In this document: piece after piece, positions 33,987-43,717 of the stretch
Position numbering within the stretch: position 1 is the stretch's first letter
How the letters are laid out: each line of letters starts with the position of its first letter
Source: Amphibacillus xylanus NBRC 15112
GTDB lineage: Bacteria > Bacillota > Bacilli > Bacillales > Amphibacillaceae
Assembly: GCF_000307165.1 (NCBI RefSeq)
Contig: NC_018704.1
Location: 310,001 to 374,000 of the forward strand
Length of the DNA: 64,000 nt
Direction of reading: 5' to 3'
Notes under the pieces: generated by a model
Seen by the model: only the letters and a program-made list of their open reading frames with translations
Told to the model about the DNA's origin: nothing
Databases searched by the model: none
Position numbers and translations under genes: made by a program

Positions 33987-35489
33987 ATGAAAAGTGTCAC
34001 CGCAAAAGAGATGTATAATATTGACCGAAAAGCGATGGAAGACTATCACTTATCAGGTGTACTATTAATGGAAAACGCTGGTCGAGCAATTACGGAAAAA
34101 GTGCTCAAGCATCTTAGTAAAGATTCAATAGTCGTAGTCTTAGTAGGTGCAGGTAATAATGGTGGTGATGGTTTTGTCATTGCTAGGACACTTGCCAATT
34201 TAGGTTTTCAGGTTAATTTAATCCAGATCGCATTTGATCAACAGATTAAAGGAGATGCAGCTGAGCATAAAGCTATCTATTTGAAATTTGGCTATCAAAT
34301 GACCCAAATTAATCAAACAGACATTTACCAAGACATAATTCAATCAGCAGATGTGATTATTGATGCCATGTTAGGAATTGGTTTTCAAGGAGAGTTAAAA
34401 GAACCTTATCGATCAATCGTTAAACTAATCAATTCACTAAATAAGACAGTCATTGCAGTCGATTTACCGAGTGGTGTACCGGCTGAAACGGTGGACGGGC
34501 CAACACTTGCAGTTCAAGCAGACATCACATATTGTATCGAGGCGCCAAAGCCAAGTGCTTTTATTGAACGCTATGCTAATTTTTATGGTGAGTGGGAGAC
34601 GGTAGAGATCGGATTACCAAAGTCTTTACTTGAAGCCTGTAAAACAGACGTTTGGACCTTGGATAAAGTCAAACAAACTTTACCAAAGAGAGACAAGCAT
34701 AGTCATAAAGGAAGTCATGGTAGAGGATTAGTTATAGGTGGACATAAAGAAATGCCAGGGGCAGTACGGTTAACAGCTACAGCAGCACTTAGATCTGGTG
34801 TAGGATTATTAACTGTTGGATCAACGAGTGATGTCTTACCAATTGTAGCAAGTGCAGTAACTGAGGCTACGTACATGGATTTAACAGATCCGAAACTGGA
34901 TTTTGAATCGAGAATTCAGCCTTTCGATGCAATTGCAATCGGGATGGGAATGGGTCGATCTGATCTGTCACGCCAATGGCTTGATGCTGTCATCGAAAGT
35001 GACAAGCCTATTATCATTGATGCTGATGGCTTGTATTTTCTAAAAAGTCACTTAGCGAAGCTGGCAGAACGAAAGGCACCGACGATTTTAACACCTCATC
35101 CAGGCGAGATGGCTATGTTAATTGACCAAACAATTCAATATGTGAAAAACAATCCATTTGAAGTAGCAAAAGACTTTGCAAAAAACTATCAAGTTTATTT
35201 AGTTCTAAAAGGAGCATATACAATTGTTACCTGTCCAAACGGGGAACAGACGATCAACACCACAGGAAATCCTGGCCTTGCAAAAGGTGGAAGTGGCGAT
35301 TGTTTAGCAGGTATCATCTTAGCACAAATCATGCAAAAGGGTTCGTTAAAGTCAAGTCTTGCAAATGCCTGTTATATTCACGGGCTCGCAGCAGATCTTG
35401 CGATTGAAGATCATCATTCTACAACTGATCTATTGGCAACGGATTTAATTAATTTTTTACCTGATGCTTTTCGGAAATGTTTAAATTAA
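33987..35489 (+). CDS. nnrD: Bifunctional NAD(P)HX epimerase/dehydratase
   Basis: This enzyme repairs hydrated NADH and NADPH. The 500-residue protein is a fusion. The N-terminal epimerase (about 1-215) has MENAGRAI and GAGNNGGDGFVIARTL. The C-terminal ADP-dependent dehydratase (about 225-500) has HKGSHGRGLVIGG, PHPGEMAML-like LTPHPGEM and GNPGLAKGGSGDCLAGI, its ATP/ADP site. Fusion is common in bacteria. I start at ATG 33987 because AGGAGGG lies 6 bases upstream. The two activities may be named nnrE and nnrD. Confidence 0.92.
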   Translation: MKSVTAKEMYNIDRKAMEDYHLSGVLLMENAGRAITEKVLKHLSKDSIVVVLVGAGNNGGDGFVIARTLANLGFQVNLIQIAFDQQIKGDAAEHKAIYLKFGYQMTQINQTDIYQDIIQSADVIIDAMLGIGFQGELKEPYRSIVKLINSLNKTVIAVDLPSGVPAETVDGPTLAVQADITYCIEAPKPSAFIERYANFYGEWETVEIGLPKSLLEACKTDVWTLDKVKQTLPKRDKHSHKGSHGRGLVIGGHKEMPGAVRLTATAALRSGVGLLTVGSTSDVLPIVASAVTEATYMDLTDPKLDFESRIQPFDAIAIGMGMGRSDLSRQWLDAVIESDKPIIIDADGLYFLKSHLAKLAERKAPTILTPHPGEMAMLIDQTIQYVKNNPFEVAKDFAKNYQVYLVLKGAYTIVTCPNGEQTINTTGNPGLAKGGSGDCLAGIILAQIMQKGSLKSSLANACYIHGLAADLAIEDHHSTTDLLATDLINFLPDAFRKCLN

Positions 35490-35543
35490 TCTGCGGTACA
35501 TTCATTCCCTTTTTCTCTGACTAGAGTAAAAGGAGTTGAAGCG

Positions 35544-36566
35544 ATGAATAGAATGATGAAATGGTGTTTCATTCTTTTCTCAATCTTTATTATAGCGGGT
35601 TGTGGTGAAGCTTCAAAAGAAGATGTAGTAGCAAAACTTGAAAAATCAATTACGGAATTAACTAGTTATCAAACGACAGCGATTATGGAAATGCAGACGG
35701 GCGAAACAGCCCAACAATTTCAAATTGATGTAGCATTTAAAGCTGATAACTATTATCGTGTATTTATGCATAATGAAGAAGATGAAGAAGGAAGTCAAAT
35801 TATTTTAAAGAATGAACAAGGTGTATTTGTATTAACACCTTCACTTAATAAAAGCTTCCGATTTCAATCAGATTGGCCAACAAATGCAAGTCAGCCATAT
35901 TTGTATCACTCTTTAGTTTCAGATATTTTAAATGACGAGCAAGCAGATTTTACGATAGTTGATGATTACTATATTTTCACAACTTTAACAAATTATCAAC
36001 AAAATCAAACCCTTCCAATGCAAGAGATTTATTTAGATCAAAAGACATTAACACCTCAATTAGTTAAAATCTATGATGCTGATTATAATCTTGTAGTGGA
36101 AGTAATGTTTGAACCGTTTGAATTAAATATTGAGTTTGACGAAGGATACTTCGATGTTGATGCTAATTTAACAAGCCAATTATTTAGTTTACCTGTTAGC
36201 ACCATGGAAGAACAAATGGATCAAACTGATTTTTCAATTAGGTATCCATCAGTTACTTACGATAGCCAATTAACGGATACATCTGAATTTGAAATAGAGG
36301 ACGGTAGACGTGTTGTTTTAACGTATCAGGGAAACCGTGACTTTACAATTGTACAAGAAGCAAAAACTTCTGAAATGGTTGCTTATCGACAGCCTGAAAG
36401 TGCATTAGGTGAACCAGTGCTTGTTGGATCAACGATTGGTGCTTTAACAGATCACTCACTATCATGGTCAGAAAATGGAATCGATTATTATCTAGCTAGT
36501 GACACACTTTCAGTCGATGAAATGATTGAAGTAGCCCAATCTCTCGCGGTACAAATGGAAAAATAA
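35544..36566 (+). CDS. ydcC: YdcC-like lipoprotein (LolA-fold)
   Basis: The 340-residue lipoprotein has signal MNRMMKWCFILFSIFIIAGC with the lipidated Cys at 20. The body is a beta-rich LolA/LolB-like domain (about 30-215), with YYRVFMHNEEDEEGSQIILK and the hydrophobic-ligand style FVLTPSLNKSFRFQSDW, followed by a second domain (about 225-335). Position between nnr and alr equals that of B. subtilis ydcC. Its role is not established; relatives are called outer-membrane-lipoprotein carriers by fold only. AAAGGAG precedes ATG. Confidence 0.82.
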   Translation: MNRMMKWCFILFSIFIIAGCGEASKEDVVAKLEKSITELTSYQTTAIMEMQTGETAQQFQIDVAFKADNYYRVFMHNEEDEEGSQIILKNEQGVFVLTPSLNKSFRFQSDWPTNASQPYLYHSLVSDILNDEQADFTIVDDYYIFTTLTNYQQNQTLPMQEIYLDQKTLTPQLVKIYDADYNLVVEVMFEPFELNIEFDEGYFDVDANLTSQLFSLPVSTMEEQMDQTDFSIRYPSVTYDSQLTDTSEFEIEDGRRVVLTYQGNRDFTIVQEAKTSEMVAYRQPESALGEPVLVGSTIGALTDHSLSWSENGIDYYLASDTLSVDEMIEVAQSLAVQMEK

Positions 36567-36577
36567 CAATTGCTAAG

Positions 36578-36604
36578 CAGATCCTAAACTAGGGTCTGTT
36601 TTTT
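36578..36604 (+). terminator. Terminator after ydcC
   Basis: CAGATCCT pairs with AGGGTCTG (one G-U) around AAACT, with a T-run. Confidence 0.78.
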
Positions 36605-36676
36605 ATTTGGATAAGCATTTGACAGTATGTTGATAAAAAAAGATAATAAACAAAAGAGGATATCTGGAGGTCGAAG

Positions 36677-37813
36677 ATGAAGTCAGTAAAATACCGACCA
36701 GCACAAATAGAAATAGACTTATCAGCAATTAGAAAAAATATTCATTCACTACAAGCAACGTTAGAACCACAAACAGACATCATTGCAGTAGTTAAAGCAA
36801 ATGGCTATGGACATGGGGATGTTCAAGTAGCAAGGGCTGCATTAGAAGCAGGAGCAACTGGACTTGCTGTCGCATTATTAGAAGAAGCGATTAAATTACG
36901 TGAATCAGGAATAGCTGCCCCGATACTAGTGATGGGCTGGGTGGCACCAGAATTTGCTGACATAGCTAACGAATATGGGATCACTCTAACAGTTTTCCAA
37001 GCGAGCTGGCTAGAATCATATTATCAATTATCAAATTCAACAGCCAAACTCCCAATCCACATTAAGTTAGATACTGGGATGGGAAGAATCGGGATAAGGG
37101 AAGAATCAGAACTCAATGACTTTCTTGGAAAACTAGATCAAAGTCGAATCAATGTTACTGGTGTATACACCCATTTTGCAACAGCAGATGAAGAGGATAC
37201 AGATTATTACGAATTCCAAGTGAGTCGATTTGAGCCTTTATTAGAAATAATCAAACAATCAGTAAAACAGGATTTAACAATTCATATCGGTAATAGTGCG
37301 GTTTCACTCAGACATCTGAATCACCTGTATCATGCTGTTCGATTTGGTATTGGAATGTACGGGTTATATCCATCAACTTATTTAAAAGAAAATCGTCCAT
37401 TTGATCTCGTACCAGCTTTATCATTAAAGACGCAACTCTCACACGTGAAAAGGGTAAATCCCGGTGAGTCAATTAGTTATGGTACAACATATAAAGCGGA
37501 GAAACATGAGTGGATAGGAACGATTCCAATCGGATATGGTGACGGGATTCAAAGAAGGTGGCAAAATTTTGAAGTTTTAATTGATGGAAAAAGAATGCCG
37601 CTAGTTGGGCGAATTTGTATGGATCAATGTATGGTTCGGCTAGATCAAGCATATCCTATTGGTACAGAAGTTACTTTTATTGGGCAGCAAGGTAAAGAAT
37701 CGATTTATTTGGAGGAAATTGCAACGCATTTGGATACTATTAATTATGAAGTTGCTTGCTTATTGACAGATCGACTACCACGTATGTATTTAAATGAAAA
37801 AGCTACAGAATAG
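36677..37813 (+). CDS. alr: Alanine racemase
   Basis: Alr makes D-alanine for the wall with pyridoxal phosphate. The 378-residue protein has the PLP lysine in AVVKANGYGHGD (about 37-48), and the second catalytic residue Tyr in SISYGTTYKAEKHEWIGTIP with GYGDGIQRRW after it. LDTGMGRIG and HIGNSA line the cofactor site. Length matches the family. GGAGG precedes ATG. D-Ala is then used by Ddl (3.3 kb). Its position before the toxin-antitoxin pair is conserved in Bacillus. Confidence 0.95.
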   Translation: MKSVKYRPAQIEIDLSAIRKNIHSLQATLEPQTDIIAVVKANGYGHGDVQVARAALEAGATGLAVALLEEAIKLRESGIAAPILVMGWVAPEFADIANEYGITLTVFQASWLESYYQLSNSTAKLPIHIKLDTGMGRIGIREESELNDFLGKLDQSRINVTGVYTHFATADEEDTDYYEFQVSRFEPLLEIIKQSVKQDLTIHIGNSAVSLRHLNHLYHAVRFGIGMYGLYPSTYLKENRPFDLVPALSLKTQLSHVKRVNPGESISYGTTYKAEKHEWIGTIPIGYGDGIQRRWQNFEVLIDGKRMPLVGRICMDQCMVRLDQAYPIGTEVTFIGQQGKESIYLEEIATHLDTINYEVACLLTDRLPRMYLNEKATE

Positions 37814-37935
37814 AAAGTTGATATATTTGACATATTTAAATAAAAAAACTAGTAAAAACACCTTTAAAACTATAGTGGACAATGGTATGATAAGAGAGAA
37901 TTTATATGGCTTATAATTGTGTGGAGGTGGAGGTT

Positions 37936-38211
37936 TTGTCAAGTAGCATGAAAGAAGTTGTTGTAAAGTTACCTGAAAACCTATTAAAAGAGGTGAATGG
38001 ACTCTTGGTAGAAGAAGATAAAGAATTAAGTGATCTGCTGATCCAAGCGGCAAAATCTTATGTAAATGATAAAAAAGAACAACACATACGAGAATATATG
38101 CAACGCGGATATATGGAAATGGCAAAGATTAACCTTAACATCGCTGCAGAATCTTTTTTAGTTGAAGAGGAGGCCGAAATCACCTTAGAACGCTTAGTGA
38201 GCGGGGTGTGA
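37936..38211 (+). CDS. ndoAI: EndoAI antitoxin (MazE-type)
   Basis: The antitoxin binds and neutralises the EndoA mRNA interferase. It is 91 residues from TTG 37936, or 101 from an upstream ATG (37906). The N-terminal ribbon-helix-helix ([17 protein letters not shown]) binds DNA, probably its own promoter. [17 protein letters not shown] and TLERLVSG match B. subtilis EndoAI closely and bind the toxin. A duplicated ribosome site (GGAGGTGGAGG) precedes the TTG, and the first half is properly spaced 8 bases away. It ends 4 bases before ndoA. Confidence 0.9.
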   Translation: MSSSMKEVVVKLPENLLKEVNGLLVEEDKELSDLLIQAAKSYVNDKKEQHIREYMQRGYMEMAKINLNIAAESFLVEEEAEITLERLVSGV

Positions 38212-38215
38212 TAGT

Positions 38216-38566
38216 TTGATCGTAAAAAGAGGCGAAGTTTATTTCGCTGACCTGTCACCAGTTGTTGGTTCTGAGCAAGGTGGCGTTCGTCCGGTACTAG
38301 TGATTCAAAATAACATCGGCAATCGATTTAGCCCGACCGTTATTGTAGCTGCGATCACTGCTCAAATTCAAAAGGCAAAATTGCCAACGCATGTTGAAAT
38401 TGAAGCGGAAAAATACGGATTCGAACGTGATTCGGTAATTTTGCTTGAACAAATCCGAACTATAGATAAACAGCGATTGACTGATAAAATCACGCAGTTA
38501 GATGGTCAGATGATGGATAAAATTGATCAAGCACTTGAAATAAGTTTAGGTTTAACTCATATTTAA
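38216..38566 (+). CDS. ndoA: EndoA mRNA interferase toxin (MazF family)
   Basis: EndoA cuts mRNA at UACAU in B. subtilis and arrests translation. The 116-residue protein starts [20 protein letters not shown] (RGEVY motif), then [12 protein letters not shown] (substrate-binding Arg), [20 protein letters not shown] with the conserved Thr, and IRTIDKQRL. Near identity in these stretches to B. subtilis EndoA makes the call firm. TTG start after GGGGTG. It lies immediately before the sigma-B stressosome operon, as in Bacillus. Confidence 0.94.
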   Translation: MIVKRGEVYFADLSPVVGSEQGGVRPVLVIQNNIGNRFSPTVIVAAITAQIQKAKLPTHVEIEAEKYGFERDSVILLEQIRTIDKQRLTDKITQLDGQMMDKIDQALEISLGLTHI

Positions 38567-38596
38567 TAGATAAATAATTTTTACTAGATGACGGAA

Positions 38597-38635
38597 GAAG
38601 CACTTGTTTGTACTGACAAGGGCTTTTTGTTTACT
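38597..38635 (+). terminator. Possible terminator after ndoA
   Basis: AGCACTTGT pairs with ACAAGGGCT (one mismatch), followed by TTTTTG. Moderate hairpin between ndoA and rsbR. Confidence 0.5.
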
Positions 38636-38750
38636 TTTTTTAAAATATTTAATTAAAATAGAGTAATCTTATAGTTTTTAACTGCATTTAATGTTAAATT
38701 AAAGATATTATCGAATACGTTTACAATTAATAATAAAGGTGGTTAGTACT

Positions 38751-39620
38751 TTGCCAAAGCGAGTTAATCAAATCATTATTAACAACAGTGATATTATTAT
38801 CAAAAATTGGTTGAAGATAGTTTCTGAAAAACGGATTGATGAGTATACGACATCAATCTCAGAAGATTTATTCCACAGCACTAATCGAGAATTTGTAAAT
38901 GTTATTTTTAAAAGTCTAGATGAAGATCGTTTAACGAGTGAAATTGAGACGTTTTCTGAAAGATTAGTCCACTTAGGTTGGCCGCTATCTTATTTAACGG
39001 ATGGATTAACGACATTTAGACGTGTTGTATTTGATTTTATCTTAAGTCAAAGTCAAAAGATTGATAGTGATTATTTTTCAATTATTATTGATAAAGTGAA
39101 TGGTTGGGTAGATCCAATTATTAATAAGCTTGTTGACGAGTATTCAGGAAATTGGGAGCATACTGTTTCATTACAAAGAGTAGCTTTGCAAGAGTTATCT
39201 GCACCGTTAATTCCTGTGATGAGGAACATCACGATTATGCCTTTAATTGGAACTATCGATACAGAACGCGCAAAACTCATTATGGAAAACTTACTTCAAG
39301 GTGTTATCAAGCATAATGCTGAAGTTGTTTTAATTGATATTACAGGTGTACCAGTAGTGGATACTATGGTTGCGCATCACTTGATCCAAGCAGCAGAAGC
39401 AGTCAGATTAATTGGAGCAAATTGTATATTGGTAGGTATTCGCCCTGAAATTGCACAGACAATTGTTAATTTAGGTATTGATCTATCAAGGTTCCCGACA
39501 CGATCTTCTTTAAGAAAAGGTTTTGAGACAGCCCTTGAAATGACCGGAAGAAAGATTATTAAAGAAGATAAAAGTAAAGAAATGATCGAAGATATTATGA
39601 AATCAATAGAAAAGGAGTGA
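38751..39620 (+). CDS. rsbR: Stressosome co-antagonist RsbR
   Basis: RsbR forms, with RsbS, the 1.8-MDa stressosome that holds RsbT until environmental stress. The 289-residue protein has an N-terminal non-heme globin-like sensor domain (about 1-145) and a C-terminal STAS domain (about 160-275). The phospho-acceptor region is [20 protein letters not shown] and the second site is near [14 protein letters not shown] start 8 bases after AAAGGTGG; an upstream GTG is less well placed. Likely the RsbRA orthologue, as it heads the operon. Confidence 0.9.
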   Translation: MPKRVNQIIINNSDIIIKNWLKIVSEKRIDEYTTSISEDLFHSTNREFVNVIFKSLDEDRLTSEIETFSERLVHLGWPLSYLTDGLTTFRRVVFDFILSQSQKIDSDYFSIIIDKVNGWVDPIINKLVDEYSGNWEHTVSLQRVALQELSAPLIPVMRNITIMPLIGTIDTERAKLIMENLLQGVIKHNAEVVLIDITGVPVVDTMVAHHLIQAAEAVRLIGANCILVGIRPEIAQTIVNLGIDLSRFPTRSSLRKGFETALEMTGRKIIKEDKSKEMIEDIMKSIEKE

Positions 39621-39624
39621 TCTC

Positions 39625-39981
39625 TTGCGTATCCCTATTCTGAAATTACAGAATTATTTGCTTATTTCAATTCAAGTAGAATTAGATGACAAAACCGCTA
39701 TTCAATTTCAAGAAGATTTACTAAACCAAATTTATAAGAGTGGTGCAAAAGGTGTTGTAATTGATTTAACTTCTGTGGACATCATAGATTCTTTCATTGC
39801 GAAAGTTCTTGGTGATGTCGTTACTATGTCAGATCTAATGGGGGCAAAAGTGGTTTTAACTGGTATTCAACCTGCAGTGGCGATGACGCTGATTGAGTTA
39901 GGCATCCATATGCAAGACGTTCAAACAGCATTAAACCTAGAGCAAGGTTTGATTAAACTTCGCCAGGAATTGGAGGGGTGA
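39625..39981 (+). CDS. rsbS: Stressosome scaffold RsbS
   Basis: RsbS is a single STAS domain (118 residues) and the stressosome core. It sequesters RsbT until phosphorylated. The conserved phospho-Ser is in [13 protein letters not shown] (about residue 59). [16 protein letters not shown] resembles the RsbR counterpart. The start is TTG, with AGGAGTG upstream, 5 bases after rsbR. Its stop overlaps the rsbT start region (TGATG). Confidence 0.93.
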   Translation: MRIPILKLQNYLLISIQVELDDKTAIQFQEDLLNQIYKSGAKGVVIDLTSVDIIDSFIAKVLGDVVTMSDLMGAKVVLTGIQPAVAMTLIELGIHMQDVQTALNLEQGLIKLRQELEG

Positions 39982-39983
39982 TG

Positions 39984-40382
39984 ATGGAATTCAAACCCTG
40001 TGTTAATATTCATCAGGAAATTGATATTGTGGGGGCTCGACAATTAGGTAGACAATATGCGAAGCAATTGGGGTTTAATACGGTTGACCAAGCACGAATC
40101 GCAACAGCAATTTCAGAGTTAACTAGAAATATTTATTTATATGCTAAATCAGGAAAAGTATGTTTTGACGTCATTGATCAAATTAACCGAAAAGGTTTGA
40201 AGATCTGTGCAATTGATAATGGCCCGGGGATTCAGGATATTGGCCAAGTGATGCAGGATGGGTATTCGACATCTGGTGGTCTTGGAGCGGGTTTGCCAGG
40301 TGTGAAAAGACTAATGGATCAATTTAATATCCAATCAGACCAAGATGGGACGAGGATTGAAGTTATAAAATGGGTTAGATAA
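39984..40382 (+). CDS. rsbT: Serine/threonine kinase RsbT
   Basis: RsbT phosphorylates RsbS and RsbR, leaves the stressosome and activates the phosphatase RsbU. The GHKL-type kinase (132 residues) has the N box AISELTRNIYLYA (about 43-55), IDNGPGIQD (G1) and GGLGAGLPGVKRL (G2). I choose the ATG at 39984, seven bases after GGAGG; the ATG at 39981 is also possible. Confidence 0.93.
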   Translation: MEFKPCVNIHQEIDIVGARQLGRQYAKQLGFNTVDQARIATAISELTRNIYLYAKSGKVCFDVIDQINRKGLKICAIDNGPGIQDIGQVMQDGYSTSGGLGAGLPGVKRLMDQFNIQSDQDGTRIEVIKWVR

Positions 40383-40399
40383 TGGGGTGAAGCGTTCGT

Positions 40400-41410
40400 A
40401 TGGAGACAGCTCATTTTGATTTGCATAATTATCGGCAATTATTAAAAGATTATTTATTAACTAATGATGAAACAGCCCTATATCAAGCTGAACAATTTAG
40501 TCGACTATCAGTTAAACATAATATTTCACCGGAAGAAATGATTCAAATTCATATCGAGGCACTTCAAGATTTGTACCCGGATTTACCTAGAGAAATAAAA
40601 GATTCACTATATTTCTTGTTAGAGGCAATGATTTCATATGGACTAGCACTACAAGAAAACCAGTTTTTAAGAGAAAAGCAATCCAAACTAGAATCAGAAA
40701 TTTCCGTTGCTGCTGACATGCAGAAGACATTACTATCGACAGTAAAGCCTGTAATCAAAGGTTTAGATATTGGTGCCATTAGTGTGCCAGCAAGTACGAT
40801 GAACGGTGACTATTACCACTTTGTCACAAACAAAGAAGATCAATTAGGTATTGCACTGGCAGATGTAATCGGTAAAGGGATACCAGCTGCCCTAGCGATG
40901 TCGATGATTAAATACTCGATGGATAGTTTCACAGAGAGTTATCAAGAACCGAAAATGATTTTAGAAAACTTGAACCGAGTCGTGGAGCGAAATGTTGATC
41001 CAAGTATGTTTATTACCATGTTTTATGGACTCTATAATCCAAAAACTGAGACATTCTCTTACGCATCAGCTGGCCATGAGCCATGCTTTTATTATCATGC
41101 TAAGCAGCAGGAATTTGAGGAAATTCATGCGCCTGGCTTAGTTCTTGGTGTCAAAGATGATACAAAGTACCAACAATTTAGTCGCAAGATTGACGAGGGT
41201 GATTGTTTGGTTTTATTAACAGACGGTGTGACGGAGTGTCGCTTAGGTGATCACTTTATTGAGCGGGAACAAATTCTTAAAGTTATTCAAAGTTATATTC
41301 ACTTACCAGCACAAGAAGCTGTCGAAAAAGTATTTCGCCATTTTGAAGCACTTCAAGATTTTCAGTTACGTGATGATTTCACACTACTGATTATTAAAAA
41401 AGAGGTTTAA
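40400..41410 (+). CDS. rsbU: PP2C-type phosphatase RsbU
   Basis: RsbU dephosphorylates RsbV-P, once bound by RsbT. The 336-residue protein has the N-terminal RsbT-binding helical domain (1-85), a linker (AADMQKTLLSTVKP), and a PPM phosphatase domain with the metal ligands in STMNGDYYHF and LADVIGKGIPAALAMS, SAGHEPCFYY, and LLTDGVTECR and RDDFTLLIIK at the C-terminus. The sigma-B promoter -35 element overlaps its stop codon. Confidence 0.93.
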   Translation: METAHFDLHNYRQLLKDYLLTNDETALYQAEQFSRLSVKHNISPEEMIQIHIEALQDLYPDLPREIKDSLYFLLEAMISYGLALQENQFLREKQSKLESEISVAADMQKTLLSTVKPVIKGLDIGAISVPASTMNGDYYHFVTNKEDQLGIALADVIGKGIPAALAMSMIKYSMDSFTESYQEPKMILENLNRVVERNVDPSMFITMFYGLYNPKTETFSYASAGHEPCFYYHAKQQEFEEIHAPGLVLGVKDDTKYQQFSRKIDEGDCLVLLTDGVTECRLGDHFIEREQILKVIQSYIHLPAQEAVEKVFRHFEALQDFQLRDDFTLLIIKKEV

Positions 41411-41429
41411 CAAAAGTCTAATGGGGAAT
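41405..41429 (+). promoter_or_regulatory. Internal sigma-B promoter of rsbVW-sigB-rsbX
   Basis: GTTTAA (41405-41410), a 13-base spacer and GGGAAT (41424-41429) match the sigma-B consensus. It lies 40 bases before rsbV, exactly where the autoregulated promoter of the B. subtilis sigB operon is found. Confidence 0.88.
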
Positions 41430-41468
41430 TACATAATTTAATTGTACAGGTAGAAGGGAAGAGGTTGA

Positions 41469-41807
41469 ATGAACATTAATTTAGATCTTGAGATAATTGA
41501 TGATCAATTATCAAAAAAACTGCTATTATCAGGAGAAATTGATGCGTATACAGCACCGAAATTAAAAGAAGCATTATTACCATTGACTAAAGAAACAGGG
41601 AAAGAAGTTATTGTTGATTTAGAAAATGTGAAATATATGGATAGTACAGGTTTAGGTGTCTTCATAAGTGCATTAAAATCTTCAAAAGAGCATAATTCAT
41701 CATTTAAACTGATTAACCTTCAAGAGCGGGTAGAACGATTATTTAAGATTACGAGTTTAGATAAGATCATGACAATTGAAAACTCACTACGGGGTGGTAA
41801 TAAATGA
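41469..41807 (+). CDS. rsbV: Anti-anti-sigma factor RsbV
   Basis: RsbV frees sigma-B by capturing RsbW when unphosphorylated. The 112-residue protein is a STAS domain with the phospho-acceptor Ser in NVKYMDSTGLGVFISALKS (about residue 57). GAAGAGG precedes ATG. It overlaps rsbW by 4 bases (ATGA). Confidence 0.95.
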   Translation: MNINLDLEIIDDQLSKKLLLSGEIDAYTAPKLKEALLPLTKETGKEVIVDLENVKYMDSTGLGVFISALKSSKEHNSSFKLINLQERVERLFKITSLDKIMTIENSLRGGNK

Positions 41808-42277
41808 GGGAATTTGACTTTGTGGAGATGAGACTACCGGCAAAACCGGAATATGTCGGTGTAGTTCGTTTAAGTGTTTCTGGTATTGCCAATCGAATGG
41901 GATTTTCTTATGAAGATATAGAAGACCTTAAAGTGGCTATTTCTGAAGCTATGACAAATGCAACGACGCATGCATACGATGACGGAGAAGAAGGGGAAGT
42001 CACGATTGGATTTGGGATTTATCCAGATCGATTAGAAATTATGGTTGCTGATCGTGGTGGAAGTTTTGACCTAGACGAAGTGAAGCAACATATTGGACCT
42101 TATCAACAAAATGAAAAGATCGAGAATCTTCGAGAAGGAGGGTTTGGTCTTTTCCTTATTGATGCATTGATGGATAAGGTTGAAATTAATAATAGTTTTG
42201 GTGTCATAGTTTTAATGACAAAAAAGCTCCCCACAAATGAGGTGGAAATAGATGACGAAATCTCAACCACACAATAG
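41804..42277 (+). CDS. rsbW: Anti-sigma factor and kinase RsbW
   Basis: RsbW binds sigma-B, and phosphorylates RsbV. The GHKL protein (157 residues) has AISEAMTNATTHAYDDGEEG (N box, about 46-65), VADRGGSFDL (G1) and REGGFGLFLIDALMDKVE (G2). Its 3' end overlaps the sigB start by 26 bases, which would couple their synthesis and keep their ratio fixed. Confidence 0.95.
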   Translation: MREFDFVEMRLPAKPEYVGVVRLSVSGIANRMGFSYEDIEDLKVAISEAMTNATTHAYDDGEEGEVTIGFGIYPDRLEIMVADRGGSFDLDEVKQHIGPYQQNEKIENLREGGFGLFLIDALMDKVEINNSFGVIVLMTKKLPTNEVEIDDEISTTQ

Positions 42278-43040
42278 TCGTGAGGATGAGGTTTACCAAT
42301 GGATTGAGTACCTTCAGGAAAACCCTAAAGATGAGAAAACTCAAGAAAAAATCGTCCTAACCTATCAAAATTTAGTTCGTTCGATTGCAAGAAAATATGC
42401 AAAAAACAGCTCTATCCACGAAGATCTCGTCCAGGTAGGAATGCTAGGGTTGTTAGCTGCAATAAGAAGGTATGATTCTACATTAGGTAAATCCTTTGAA
42501 TCATTCGCAATTCCAACCATTATTGGTGAAATTAAACGATTTATCCGTGACAAAACGTGGAGTGTCCACGTACCACGCCGAATAAAGGAACTAGGTCCAA
42601 GAATTAAGAGAGCGACAGAAGAATTAACTGTTATGTATCAAAGGTCTCCTACTGTTGCGGAAATAGCAGATTATTTAGACGTCTCAGAAGAAGAAGTGCT
42701 TGAAACAATGGAGATGGGGCAAAGCTATAAAGCATTATCAGTCGATAAGAAAATTGAGGCTAACTCTGACGGCAGTACAGTGTCAATTCTTGATTTGATT
42801 GGAGATCAGGATGATAATTTTGAAAGAACTGATTTACGACTTTTGTTAGAAAAAGTATTACCTATATTGTCAGAACGAGAACAGAAGATTTTGCAATATA
42901 CTTATTTTGATAATATGAGTCAAAAAGAGGCTGGAGATCTCCTTGACATCTCACAAATGCATGTTTCGCGTATCCAACGTCGAGCGTTATTAAAATTAAG
43001 AGAAGCTTTACAAGCAGATGGAATAGGTGTTATAGACTAA
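42252..43040 (+). CDS. sigB: General stress sigma factor SigB
   Basis: The 262-residue sigma-70-type factor has region 2 (YQNLVRSIARKYAKNSSIHE; DLVQVGMLGLLAAIRRYD), region 3 (KRATEELTVMYQRSPTVAEI) and region 4 with DNA-binding helix SQKEAGDLLDISQMHVSRIQ. It directs the general stress regulon. GAGGTGG precedes ATG within rsbW. Targets seen in this window include its own operon promoter and possibly the site at 26015. Confidence 0.96.
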   Translation: MTKSQPHNSREDEVYQWIEYLQENPKDEKTQEKIVLTYQNLVRSIARKYAKNSSIHEDLVQVGMLGLLAAIRRYDSTLGKSFESFAIPTIIGEIKRFIRDKTWSVHVPRRIKELGPRIKRATEELTVMYQRSPTVAEIADYLDVSEEEVLETMEMGQSYKALSVDKKIEANSDGSTVSILDLIGDQDDNFERTDLRLLLEKVLPILSEREQKILQYTYFDNMSQKEAGDLLDISQMHVSRIQRRALLKLREALQADGIGVID

Positions 43041-43633
43041 TGATTCGAACAAAACATATAGATATCTCAGTTTTTCAAAAAGTTAAACACGGTAATGTTG
43101 ATTGTGGTGATAGTTATTTCTACTATCAAGAGGGCGATTATTTTATCTGTGTGATCGTTGACGGTCTTGGTAGTGGAACACTTGCAAATGAATCATCACA
43201 AGCGGTTGTTAATGTGATTAAATCTAATCCATTTATGTCAATTACTGAAATGATTAGATTAAGCAACCATGCCTTGATTGGTAAACGCGGAGTCGTATTA
43301 GGAATATTACAACTAAATTTAAAAACTGAACAATTTACTTATTCCTCTATCGGTAATATTGGCTTAATGACAATTAATTCGGACGGGAGAAAAAGAAGAA
43401 ACATACCAATGTCAGGCTATTTAGGTGGCTACTTGCCAAAAGCAAAGGTCATAAACGGTACTTTTAAAACTGATACGATCTTTATTATGTTCTCTGATGG
43501 TGTGTTAGCTCATGAATTAACCGATCGATTATTTGATAAGCAAAGCGTCTATGAGATTACTGAAGCATTTGCTTCAAAAATGGAACCAACACGAGATGAT
43601 GATACAACACTTGCAGTTATGAAATATATTTAA
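43040..43633 (+). CDS. rsbX: Negative regulator phosphatase RsbX
   Basis: RsbX removes phosphates from RsbS/RsbR, resetting the stressosome. The 197-residue PPM phosphatase has DGLGSGTLANESSQAVV (about 40-56) and MFSDGVLAHEL, and ends RDDDTTLAVMKYI. Start overlaps sigB stop (TAATG). It is the last gene, so its synthesis depends on sigma-B and forms a feedback loop. Confidence 0.93.
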   Translation: MIRTKHIDISVFQKVKHGNVDCGDSYFYYQEGDYFICVIVDGLGSGTLANESSQAVVNVIKSNPFMSITEMIRLSNHALIGKRGVVLGILQLNLKTEQFTYSSIGNIGLMTINSDGRKRRNIPMSGYLGGYLPKAKVINGTFKTDTIFIMFSDGVLAHELTDRLFDKQSVYEITEAFASKMEPTRDDDTTLAVMKYI

Positions 43634-43675
43634 AGCTCTATGATTACATCGCCAGATATCATAGAGCTTTTTCAT
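43632..43675 (+). terminator. Terminator of the sigB operon
   Basis: AAAGCTCTATGAT pairs perfectly with ATCATAGAGCTTT (13 bp), then TTCATTTTTTTT. Confidence 0.88.
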
Positions 43676-43717
43676 TTTTTTTGTTAAAATGAACTGAAGA
43701 AGAATGGAGGAACTAAC